The notes below the pieces were generated by a model that was not told the origin of the DNA, made no database searches, and saw only the letters and a list, made by a program, of their open reading frames with translations. Positions 6,156 through 12,023 of a DNA stretch of 12,116 nucleotides are shown here, one piece after another. Source of the stretch: Pseudomonadota bacterium (lineage in GTDB: Bacteria; Desulfobacterota; GWC2-55-46; JADFVP01). The DNA lies in NCBI GenBank assembly GCA_015222595.1, contig JADFVP010000161.1:1-12116 (forward strand), written 5' to 3'. A program made the translations under genes and the position numbers. Positions within the stretch are counted from its first letter, which is position 1; each line of letters starts with the position of its first letter.

Positions 6156-6722
6156 CTACTCTGTTGGAATGGAGCGCTCGCTTCTAAGCTGCTTGCGCTG
6201 AGTGGCAAAGATGTACTTGATTATTATCTCGCGCGTCGCTTCGCTCAGATCGAGATACTTAACGGCTACTTCGTACGTACCGTTCTCCTTGGCGGTAGAG
6301 CGCACGACCTCGCACTTAAGATCGACCTTGCCGGCAAGGTTCGGCAGCACGGTCTTTATCCTCAAGAGCGCGCCCTCAGTAAAACTCTCTTTGCTCACAA
6401 AGCGCAGCCCGCCGCCGCTTATATTTACGTCGGTAGCTTCAGGAAGAGCAAAGCCGTCGGAGTCGCTCATATGTTTTAAAAGGAGATTCAGTTTCTGGTC
6501 GATATCGAAGAGGAGTTTGTAGAGGCGCGGGTTATCGTCGGCTCCGGTGACAAGGCCGTCGAAGATAGACTCGGCGCTCGATTCATGCGCCTCGTCCTCA
6601 GTGTCGATAGGGGCGTAAAAGAGAGAGATGCGGTCGTCGCACCGGGCGTGTTCCCGTCTAAGTTCCGTCACATCGCCGGAAACAGGTTCGCCCTGCACAA
6701 CCTCTTCGTCTAAACTCCCCAT
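6156..6722 (-). CDS. Atypical PilZ domain protein (predicted c-di-GMP effector)
   Basis: The 188-aa product contains both half-motifs of a PilZ c-di-GMP receptor: RREHAR (Arg23xxxArg27) followed by a strand ISLFYAPID, and NISGGG (Asn100, Ser102, Gly105, the D/NxSxxG motif) followed by LRFVSKESFTEGALLRIKTVLP. In standard PilZ domains these motifs are a few tens of residues apart. Here about 70 residues separate them, including a predicted helical stretch with RLYKLLFDIDQKLNLLLKHM (66-85). This resembles the oligomerising tPilZ type from memory, although that type usually lacks the binding motifs. The frame is open further upstream but would overlap the HD-GYP gene by 76 bp, so I chose ATG at 6722, 14 bp after its stop; the SD is weak (ACGGG). 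Cotranscription with the HD-GYP gene supports a c-di-GMP output role. Partner and target are unknown. Confidence 0.82.
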   Translation of the reverse strand: MGSLDEEVVQGEPVSGDVTELRREHARCDDRISLFYAPIDTEDEAHESSAESIFDGLVTGADDNPRLYKLLFDIDQKLNLLLKHMSDSDGFALPEATDVNISGGGLRFVSKESFTEGALLRIKTVLPNLAGKVDLKCEVVRSTAKENGTYEVAVKYLDLSEATREIIIKYIFATQRKQLRSERSIPTE

Positions 6723-6736
6723 GCTAAACCCGTCTG

Positions 6737-8305
6737 TTAAAGATTGGTCTCCAGAATGCCGCTCTTCATAAACGCCGTGACCACCTCTGGGTCGAACTGC
6801 GTACCGCTGCAACCGGTTATCTCTTCTATGGCTACGTTGGTGCTAAGCGCGTCTCTGTAAGGCCGCGAAGAGGTCATGGCGTCGTAGGTGTCGGCAACGC
6901 TGAATATTCTTGCGGCAATTGGAATCTGTTCGCGCACAAGTCCGTTCGGGTACCCCTTGCCGTCCCACCTTTCGTGGTGGTAGAGAATAACCGATTTTTC
7001 AGAGTCGAGCAGATTAAGCGGCCTCAGTATCTCCTCTCCTCTCACAACATGAGACATCATCATTACACGCTCATCAGGTGAGAAAGAGCCCTTCTTCAAG
7101 AGCACGTCGTCTCTGACCCCGATCTTGCCAACGTCGTGCAGAGGGCCGGCAAAGCTGATGGAGTCGAGCACCTCCTGCGTGGAGTTGTAAGAGCGTGCGA
7201 TCTTGAGAGCGTACTGGGTAACCCTGTTGGAGTGGTCTTTGGTATAGGTATCTCTGGCGTCGAGCGCATTGATGAGCGAATTGATTGCGCCGATTATGTT
7301 GGAGAAGATATTTTCCGTGAGTGTGATATTTTCGAGCTTCAGCGAGGCCTTTGCCAACAGGTTGAGCAGCAGCCCGAGAGACTCGTGAGAGATCTCGACC
7401 GAAGGGTCGGAGCCCGTTAGCCCTAGAAGCACCACTACCTCTCTATTTATGAGCAGAGGCGCAAGCGTCAGCGGGGCTCTCTTGAACGCGGACTCGCCGC
7501 TCGTGACCAACGGCTGCAACTCGGCAGAGCTGTCTACCATCAGCGACGAGTAGCACTTGTTCTTAATTACAGATCGGAACGGCTCTTCGCCGAGACCGAA
7601 CCTAGCCCCCATAACAGAGGCGGTGTCGGCATAACCGGATACGGCGCGAACCACAAGAGAGTTCTTCTCAGCCTCCACGGCCATTACAAAGGCCTGCTCG
7701 GCATCGGTTATTATCTGCCCGAGGTCCATCGTCTTTCGAAAGACGTCGTCCTTGTCTACCGCTTCATCAATACTCTCGTTGATGGTATGCATGATAGAGA
7801 GTTCTTTTATCTTCTCTTCGAGTCTTCTTCTTGCAGGGTCCGGCATTGTCGCATCTATACGGTGGGTAGGCTCGGAAGCGTCAACAGCGCTGAGGTGCGA
7901 GTGCCTGTGCTCTCTTGCGTTGACCGCTTTGTTGAGCGCGCCTACAAGGTCGGTGCTGCTAAAGGGCTTGGTCAGAAAGTCGTTGGCGCCGTGCTTCATC
8001 GCCTCTACCGCTATATCGATAGACGGGTAGCCGGTTATCATTACTACTGGTATATCGGGGGAGGACTCTCTTGCTACTTTAAGAAAGTCTATTCCAGAGA
8101 GTCCCGGCATATTGATATCAGTTACCAGAACATCGTACCGGTCGAGGCTGTGGCGAAGCTCTTCACTGGCAGTAACAGCGTTGTCGAAGGTTGCTACCGC
8201 CCAACCCTTTGCTGTAAGTATTGCAGATACGGCATCGTTGACAATATCATCATCATCGACGAGCATAACCCTTAAAGGCTCTAGATGTGCTACTGCTGCC
8301 TCCAA
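6737..8305 (-). CDS. Response regulator REC-GAF-HD-GYP, c-di-GMP phosphodiesterase
   Basis: The 522-aa cytoplasmic regulator is predicted to hydrolyse c-di-GMP when phosphorylated. Receiver domain at about 11-130: acidic cluster DDDD (17-20), phospho-acceptor Asp63 in VLVTDINMPG, ITGY (90-93) and Lys113 in LTKPF. A coiled-coil-like linker (about 155-185) leads into a GAF-like domain (about 186-325). The HD-GYP domain (about 335-515) has DHSNRV (His357), LHDVGKIGV (His390-Asp391), MSHVVRGEEIL (His419), HHERWDGKGYPNGL (His443-His444, GYP 451-453), RIFSVADTYDAMTSSRPYR and FDPEVV. All expected catalytic and metal positions appear intact. The start is TTG at 8305 rather than ATG, supported by an AAGGAGAG box a few bases upstream and by the receiver domain beginning at residue 11. 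It lies 45 bp after the receiver-only gene and 14 bp before the PilZ gene. Confidence 0.94.
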   Translation of the reverse strand: MEAAVAHLEPLRVMLVDDDDIVNDAVSAILTAKGWAVATFDNAVTASEELRHSLDRYDVLVTDINMPGLSGIDFLKVARESSPDIPVVMITGYPSIDIAVEAMKHGANDFLTKPFSSTDLVGALNKAVNAREHRHSHLSAVDASEPTHRIDATMPDPARRRLEEKIKELSIMHTINESIDEAVDKDDVFRKTMDLGQIITDAEQAFVMAVEAEKNSLVVRAVSGYADTASVMGARFGLGEEPFRSVIKNKCYSSLMVDSSAELQPLVTSGESAFKRAPLTLAPLLINREVVVLLGLTGSDPSVEISHESLGLLLNLLAKASLKLENITLTENIFSNIIGAINSLINALDARDTYTKDHSNRVTQYALKIARSYNSTQEVLDSISFAGPLHDVGKIGVRDDVLLKKGSFSPDERVMMMSHVVRGEEILRPLNLLDSEKSVILYHHERWDGKGYPNGLVREQIPIAARIFSVADTYDAMTSSRPYRDALSTNVAIEEITGCSGTQFDPEVVTAFMKSGILETNL

Positions 8306-8350
8306 AGAATCTCTCCTTTATTCGATTTTATAATGGCTTGTGCGGGATAT

Positions 8351-9022
8351 TTATACTTTGGCCTGAGACTTAATTTTAAGCAGTCTGTCGGCCTCTTTCA
8401 GATACTCTTTCTGGCGGTATACGCCCTGAGTACCCTTTCCTGTAGTACCTTCACTAGGTCCGACGGTACCTTCTTCAACTATTGCGGCCTTAGCCGGAAC
8501 CGGTTCAGCAGGGGTAGAATCGACAGGAGCAATAGCAGGAGCACCGGTAGCGCCAGAAGCCTTTCCGCCTATATTATCTTTGAGCATCGCGATCTCGGAG
8601 TAAGCATCTCTCAACTCATCGAGCAGCGCCTTGTTCTGAAAGGTCAACCGGAGCCGTTCACAGGCGTTCTTGATAACTATCATCAGCTCATCAAGCCGGA
8701 AAGGTTTTGCTATGTAGTCGTACGCACCGGCCTCTATCGCCTTAACAGCCGTCTCGATAGTTGCATAGCCGGTTATGATGATAACGAGTATATCCTTATC
8801 GAGTTCCTTGATCTTCGTAAGGAGCGTAAGGCCGTCCATACCGGGCATCATAAGATCGCAGACCACGAGGTCGTACTTCTCCATACGAAGCTTCAGGAGC
8901 GCCTCCTGGCCGTCCTTGGCGACATCCGCCACATAGTCCCAGTTCCTTACGGCCTCTATAAGAAGCTCTCTTAAATCGACGTCGTCGTCAACTATAAGTA
9001 TTTTGAATTTTTCTGCTGCCAT
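8351..9022 (-). CDS. Receiver-only response regulator with low-complexity tail
   Basis: The 223-aa protein has one CheY-like receiver (about 6-125): acidic DDD (12-14), phospho-acceptor Asp56 in LVVCDLMMPGMDG, switch threonine in IIITGYATIE (Thr84) and Lys106 in IAKPF. No DNA-binding or enzymatic output domain follows. Instead there is a helical segment (about 125-150, ending LRDAYSEIAMLKDN), an Ala/Pro/Gly/Thr-rich linker (about 152-200) and a basic amphipathic helix-like end (VYRQKEYLKEADRLLKIKSQ, 201-220). Such proteins act as phosphorelay intermediates or by protein contact. ATG at 9022 is preceded by a GGTAGG-type SD. It is the first gene of the REC/HD-GYP/PilZ unit, after a 351-bp gap that follows a terminator. 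The cognate kinase is not in the window. Confidence 0.9.
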   Translation of the reverse strand: MAAEKFKILIVDDDVDLRELLIEAVRNWDYVADVAKDGQEALLKLRMEKYDLVVCDLMMPGMDGLTLLTKIKELDKDILVIIITGYATIETAVKAIEAGAYDYIAKPFRLDELMIVIKNACERLRLTFQNKALLDELRDAYSEIAMLKDNIGGKASGATGAPAIAPVDSTPAEPVPAKAAIVEEGTVGPSEGTTGKGTQGVYRQKEYLKEADRLLKIKSQAKV

Positions 9023-9101
9023 GAAGACCTACCTTCTGTTCTTCTTCGATGCGTCCTGAACGTCTGCCTTGAAACAGTAAAACATAGTCAATCTTATGTG
9101 C

Positions 9102-9133
9102 GGTCGCCTAGTCCAACTAGGACACAGGTGACC
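9102..9133 (-). promoter_or_regulatory. Structured element with two exclusive hairpins, upstream of the receiver gene
   Basis: Inner perfect stem: CCTAGT (9107-9112) and ACTAGG (9116-9121) around CCA. Outer stem: GGTCGCCT (9102-9109) and AGGTGACC (9126-9133), complementary except for one G/T pair. Both use bases 9107-9109, so the two foldings exclude each other. It lies 80-111 nt before the receiver start codon and could be a leader switch or a protein-binding dyad. It matches no riboswitch family I recognise. Confidence 0.4.
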
Positions 9134-9217
9134 CCTTAATTGTAATATCCTACTTCTTCTTACTTCGGCTGTTCACGCCATATCTTTAGGCTTTTTTTAA
9201 ACTTTTGGGGGATATAA

Positions 9218-9319
9218 ATGATTTACTGGAAAGGCAGAATGGATGTGGCTTTAATATTGAAAATCAAGGAGTTACAGAACAACAGAGGCATCGCACATAT
9301 GCTGCGTGCTATAGCTTGA
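9218..9319 (+). CDS. Doubtful 33-aa plus-strand ORF
   Basis: The only plus-strand reading frame in a gene-free stretch with plausible signals: ATG at 9218 with GGGGG about 7 nt upstream, and a TGA stop at 9317-9319. The predicted peptide is basic and helical, with an IKELQNNRGIAHMLRA segment faintly reminiscent of a helix-turn-helix from a transposase or regulator. That resemblance is too short to name a family. It runs against the direction of every neighbour. It could be a remnant, a small peptide gene or chance. Confidence 0.2.
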   Translation: MIYWKGRMDVALILKIKELQNNRGIAHMLRAIA

Positions 9320-9349
9320 AAGGCAGGTGTCTATTTTTTCGCAGATGGT

Positions 9350-9378
9350 AAAACAAGAGCTAAGAGCTGACTCTCAGC
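9350..9378 (-). terminator. Rho-independent terminator at the end of the flagellar block
   Basis: In minus-strand RNA, GCUGAGAG and CUCUUAGC form an 8-bp stem (one G-U) with loop UCAG (9359-9378), followed by UCUUGUUUU (9350-9358). The stem can be extended by further G-U and G-C pairs using the G-run before it. The stop codon of the FliT-like gene (9374-9376) lies inside the stem. It separates the flagellar genes from the signalling unit. Confidence 0.75.
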
Positions 9379-9697
9379 CCCCCGAGTACGCCTTCAGGGC
9401 AATTGTGCCCAACTGAAGAGAGGCTATCTTCTGCTTATGCTCTTCTACCGTACTCTCTACATTTAACGAGAGCACTTTGTCCTGTGCCAGAACCTTCTCT
9501 ATAAGGCTCTTTACCCTCGGGTCACTTGCAAAGTCGGCCAAAGGCAGTTCAACAAGAGAGTTGAATACTACGGTTCTGTCCTGCTGGCACTGAAGCATCT
9601 CTACAATCCTGTTGGCCTCAAAGTGCTCAAGCTGCCTTGTCGAGAGTTCAGTAACCTCTGCGAGCAGCACTGCCGCTTTCTCTACATCAGACACCAT
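9374..9697 (-). CDS. FliT-like flagellar chaperone
   Basis: Small 107-aa, largely helical protein in the position of fliT (fliD-fliS-fliT order). The N-terminal helix (1-35, LLAEVTELSTRQLEHFEANR), the middle QDRTVVFNSL segment and the C-terminal EKVLAQDKVLSLNVES...LQLGTIALKAYSG pattern fit FliT-type proteins. These are export chaperones for the filament cap FliD and can also regulate flagellar assembly. Sequence conservation in this family is low, so the call rests mainly on context. ATG at 9697 overlaps the end of fliS by 11 bp, suggesting translational coupling. The reading frame ends within the terminator stem. A FlgN-type or lineage-specific chaperone is the alternative. Confidence 0.65.
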   Translation of the reverse strand: MVSDVEKAAVLLAEVTELSTRQLEHFEANRIVEMLQCQQDRTVVFNSLVELPLADFASDPRVKSLIEKVLAQDKVLSLNVESTVEEHKQKIASLQLGTIALKAYSGG

Positions 9698-10109
9698 AAC
9701 TGATACTACGCCTCTCTTCAGGTGCAGCTACTACAGGGGCCTCGGCCTTGCTCTCGGAGATAGCCTCCCAGCCCTGCTTAAGCTCGTTAATGATCCTGTT
9801 AAAGACGTCGATCGGCTTGGAGTCGTTATTCAGATTAGCGGAGTTGAGCTGCTCTATACCGTACTGGTACAGGTGGAAGAGGTTATCGGCTATCTCGCCG
9901 CCGCGCTCCATATCGAGAGAGCTGCATAGCTCCGTAACGATTGCTAAACTTCTGTTTATGTTGTAACTCCTGGACTCTATATCGCCTTCGGCAATAGCCT
10001 TCTGAGCCCCGGTATTAAACCGGATAATACCATCGTACAGCATTATAACGAGTCTGACCCTGTCGGAGGTCATCACCTGAACGTTCTGATACTTCTGTAC
10101 GTTATTCAT
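9687..10109 (-). CDS. fliS: Flagellin-specific chaperone FliS
   Basis: Cytoplasmic export chaperone that binds the C-terminal disordered end of flagellin and prevents premature polymerisation. The 140-aa four-helix protein shows the typical N-terminal helix and early helices (VQVMTSDRVRLVIMLYDGIIRF, about 10-31), the KAIAEGDIESRSYNINRSLAIVTEL segment and LFHLYQYGIEQLNSANLNND (77-96), all characteristic of FliS. The C-terminal tail (about 119-140, ESKAEAPVVAAPEERR) is Ala/Glu-rich and slightly longer than minimal FliS. ATG at 10109 has GAGG about 9 nt upstream and lies 15 bp after the fliD stop. Its 3' end overlaps the FliT-like gene. Its client, flagellin, is encoded upstream in the same cluster. 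Confidence 0.95.
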   Translation of the reverse strand: MNNVQKYQNVQVMTSDRVRLVIMLYDGIIRFNTGAQKAIAEGDIESRSYNINRSLAIVTELCSSLDMERGGEIADNLFHLYQYGIEQLNSANLNNDSKPIDVFNRIINELKQGWEAISESKAEAPVVAAPEERRSISYGV

Positions 10110-10124
10110 AGTCGTTATCCTCTA

Positions 10125-11462
10125 TTACCCTAGGAGGGTAGATAAGTAGCTGCTCTGCTGTTTCATGCCCGCCAAGAGCAGTTCAAGGGCGGTAAACTCT
10201 CCCCTGATACGCGACTCGTAGGCGGCTAGTTGCAGCTCTTTATTCCTCGTAGTGTAGTCTATGCTAGCTATGGTAGATGAGATACCGTCCTGCTTCTCCT
10301 TTATTCTGCCGTCGGAGTAGGAGGTTATCTCATCCGCAATATCCTGAATAAGACCGCCAAAACCCTTGTATGCCGTGCTATCTTCCACGAAGAGATTTCT
10401 CAGGTTCTGGAAATCGGTCGTTAGAGCATTGTCGAATGTCGTTGAGTCGAGCGAGAACTTACCGTAGATATCGACGCTTATACCTGCATGCACCAGCCTG
10501 TTCATAGTTGAGTCGAGCCCCGTTACCTCGGACATCATAACTGCCTTGATATCATCCTTTATGGACCTGGCAATAGCCTCGCCAAAGAGCGGCTCGGATA
10601 TCTTGGTATCGGTATTGTACCTGTTGTTCTCTTCTATGTACTCGGCTACAGCGTTATAGGCATCGAGTATATCCTGCACCTTGGCCCGAACCGAGCCCGC
10701 GTCCCTTGCGATAGTTACGTTAACGGTCGTTGCGGCGTCGGCGCTAAGAAGATTGAGCGTGACTCCGTCTATTACGTCCGTTACCGTATTCGACTCCGAA
10801 CTGATGGAGAGCGTATCGACGGTAAAGGCTGCATTGGCCGAGCCCTGAAGTGTTGATATCGTGAGGTCGGTATCGTTGGTAACTACGGTTATGTCGCTGG
10901 AAGTTCCTGTGGTATCGCTCTTTATGGTCAACCTGTAAGGGTTGGAAGGATCTCCGTCATTCAAGATCGATGCCGTTGCTCCGGAGCCGAGCGCGTTGAT
11001 GGCGTCGCGCAACTCTTCAAGCGTTGTCGTAGCGGTTACGTTTACGGTCTGGTCTGCGCCGGTTCCGACGTTAAAGACAAAGGTACCGGTAACAGACGAG
11101 ATAGTGGAGGTCGAAGTGGCAACGCCTGTTGCTATCATCTTATGGGACTTGGCCAGAGAAGTAACGACGAGGTCATACGTGCCGGCTCCGGCCGTAGAGC
11201 CGGAACTGGCTGTAAGTATGGTCTCGTCGGTCGAGGAACTCGTAAAAACGTTCAAGTCCGCGGTCTCGTTAAAAGCCTCACCGGCATCTCTCAAGGTCTT
11301 GACAAGAGAGTCGAGGGTATCGTAAGTGGAAGAGAGCTTATCGAGCTGATCTCTGTCGTACTCAAGATCCTCGATAGGCTTGCGCTGTAGACCGACCAAC
11401 TGACTTATCAGCGTGCCGTAGTCTATTCCACTCATCAACCCTGTTGTTGCCGCTATAGCCAT
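10125..11462 (-). CDS. fliD: Flagellar filament cap protein FliD (HAP2)
   Basis: Secreted protein that forms the cap at the filament tip and guides flagellin insertion. The 445-aa product lies within the usual size range. The FliD N-terminal domain begins with GLMSGIDYGTLISQLV (8-23) and includes coiled-coil segments (about 24-65). The middle (about 75-225) is Thr/Ser/Ala-rich with beta-type repeats, typical of the exposed domains. The FliD C-terminal domain (about 228-440) has VIDGVTLNLLSADAATTVNV, DAYNAVAEYIEENNRYN, GLDSTMNRLVHAGISVDIYGKFSLD and a terminal coiled coil ending QQSSYLSTLLG. No Sec signal is present, as expected for type III export. ATG at 11462 has GAGGAG 4-5 nt upstream. It lies between flaG (92-bp gap) and fliS (15-bp gap), the canonical order. 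Confidence 0.96.
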   Translation of the reverse strand: MAIAATTGLMSGIDYGTLISQLVGLQRKPIEDLEYDRDQLDKLSSTYDTLDSLVKTLRDAGEAFNETADLNVFTSSSTDETILTASSGSTAGAGTYDLVVTSLAKSHKMIATGVATSTSTISSVTGTFVFNVGTGADQTVNVTATTTLEELRDAINALGSGATASILNDGDPSNPYRLTIKSDTTGTSSDITVVTNDTDLTISTLQGSANAAFTVDTLSISSESNTVTDVIDGVTLNLLSADAATTVNVTIARDAGSVRAKVQDILDAYNAVAEYIEENNRYNTDTKISEPLFGEAIARSIKDDIKAVMMSEVTGLDSTMNRLVHAGISVDIYGKFSLDSTTFDNALTTDFQNLRNLFVEDSTAYKGFGGLIQDIADEITSYSDGRIKEKQDGISSTIASIDYTTRNKELQLAAYESRIRGEFTALELLLAGMKQQSSYLSTLLG

Positions 11463-11554
11463 GACGCTCCTCTAGTGTCCCGAAAACAGGCTTCTCTTTA
11501 TGAACTCAAAGAGTCCATTATCACTTGCAACTTCCGTAACATTTGTAGCCGGTA
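11463..11554 (-). other. flaG-fliD spacer with an open frame lacking a start
   Basis: The 92-bp spacer holds the fliD SD. Reading from 11548 to 11463 a frame stays open for 28 codons (beginning LIPATNV, ending LFSGH) and stops with TAG immediately before the fliD SD, the position expected of a preceding gene. It extends back about ten codons into flaG, offset from the flaG frame, to a TAA, without any ATG, GTG or TTG. I do not call it a gene. Confidence 0.4.
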
Positions 11555-11956
11555 TCAGGTTCTGATATCGTGCAGTACACCTACCTGCTTATCAGAATTG
11601 CTGAGCTTCTCCCTGATAGCCATGACCTCTTCCGAAGGAACCTGTCTGATGACCTCATTAGTCTCCGGGTCGAGGACTTTTACAACAACTTCATTGTCCT
11701 CTATATCGACCTCGAATTTAAGATCGGTGTCGAGACTTCTAAGGTGCACCTCAATCTCAGCGGCGGCCTGTACGACCTCCTCTGTGCTAGGCGTCCCCTT
11801 GGTTTTGACCTCCTCCGGCTCTTTCGTAGTTACGGCTACCTTACCCTCCTGCAAATCGTTCTTGACAGGGGGAGTCTTCGCAACTTCCTTTACGTCACGT
11901 GCTGCCGGAGGCTCGCTGGCTACAGCATTATAAGTGCTTGAAGGATCTATTAACAT
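11555..11956 (-). CDS. flaG: FlaG family flagellar protein
   Basis: Small flagellar protein that in several bacteria influences filament length; its biochemical role is poorly defined. The 133-aa product has a variable, Lys/Glu/Pro/Thr-rich N-terminal half (about 1-60) and the conserved FlaG domain at about 62-131: LKFEVDIEDNEVVVKVLDPE with ETNEVIRQVPSEEVMAIREKL and a terminal GVLHD. The VIRQ(V/I)PSEE signature is diagnostic. ATG at 11956 is preceded 4-5 nt upstream by a near-perfect AAGGAGG ribosome-binding site. It lies between flagellin and fliD, as in many flagellar clusters. A stable hairpin precedes its SD by a few nucleotides and may limit readthrough or translation from the flagellin transcript. 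Confidence 0.93.
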   Translation of the reverse strand: MLIDPSSTYNAVASEPPAARDVKEVAKTPPVKNDLQEGKVAVTTKEPEEVKTKGTPSTEEVVQAAAEIEVHLRSLDTDLKFEVDIEDNEVVVKVLDPETNEVIRQVPSEEVMAIREKLSNSDKQVGVLHDIRT

Positions 11957-11972
11957 ATTCCCTCCTTAGGCG

Positions 11973-11996
11973 GGGCGGGAACACTTGTTCCCGCCC
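11973..11996 (-). other. Perfect GC-rich hairpin between flagellin and flaG
   Basis: Arms GGGCGGGAACA and TGTTCCCGCCC are 11 bp, perfect, with two central bases (effectively a 10-bp stem and a tetraloop). In the minus-strand direction no T-run follows, only GCCTAAGGAGG leading into flaG, so it is not a classical intrinsic terminator. On position, a 3'-end stabiliser of flagellin mRNA or a partial terminator/attenuator before flaG is most likely. Confidence 0.8.
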
Positions 11997-12023
11997 ATAT
12001 CACCTTTGGATTACTCGTACATA

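Larger units (their letters stand above)
9023..9373. other. Gene-poor intergenic region between flagellar and signalling blocks
   Basis: The right end holds the tail of the terminator after the FliT-like gene. The middle holds a doubtful 33-codon plus-strand ORF (9218-9319) preceded by GGGGG and followed by a six-T run (9334-9339). The left part holds a structured 32-nt element (9102-9133) upstream of the receiver gene. A promoter for the signalling unit must lie here, but I find no convincing one: TACAAT (about 9140-9145, minus strand) has no good -35, and TTGACT (9086-9091) has no good -10. The region is more AT-rich than the genes around it. Confidence 0.6.

Noticed and set aside
6723..6812. 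Upstream ATG at 6812 as the start of the PilZ gene
   Set aside because: It would overlap the 3' end of the HD-GYP gene by 76 bp in another frame, and the added 30 residues look like out-of-frame translation.
9023..9373. Sigma-54 or sigma-28 promoter for the signalling unit
   Set aside because: The best GG...GC pair (about 9155-9172, minus strand) has wrong spacing. The AAAGTTT near 9203 is followed by GCCTAAAG after only 7 bp, not the 11 expected for sigma-28.
9023..9373. Cyclic-di-GMP riboswitch (GEMM-I or GEMM-II) before the c-di-GMP genes
   Set aside because: The stems and conserved loop sequences of these classes are not recognisable on either strand. A covariance-model search would be decisive.
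11555..11600. Programmed frameshift extending FlaG into the following open frame
   Set aside because: There is no slippery heptamer near the flaG stop, and FlaG ends naturally after its GVLHD segment at normal family length.
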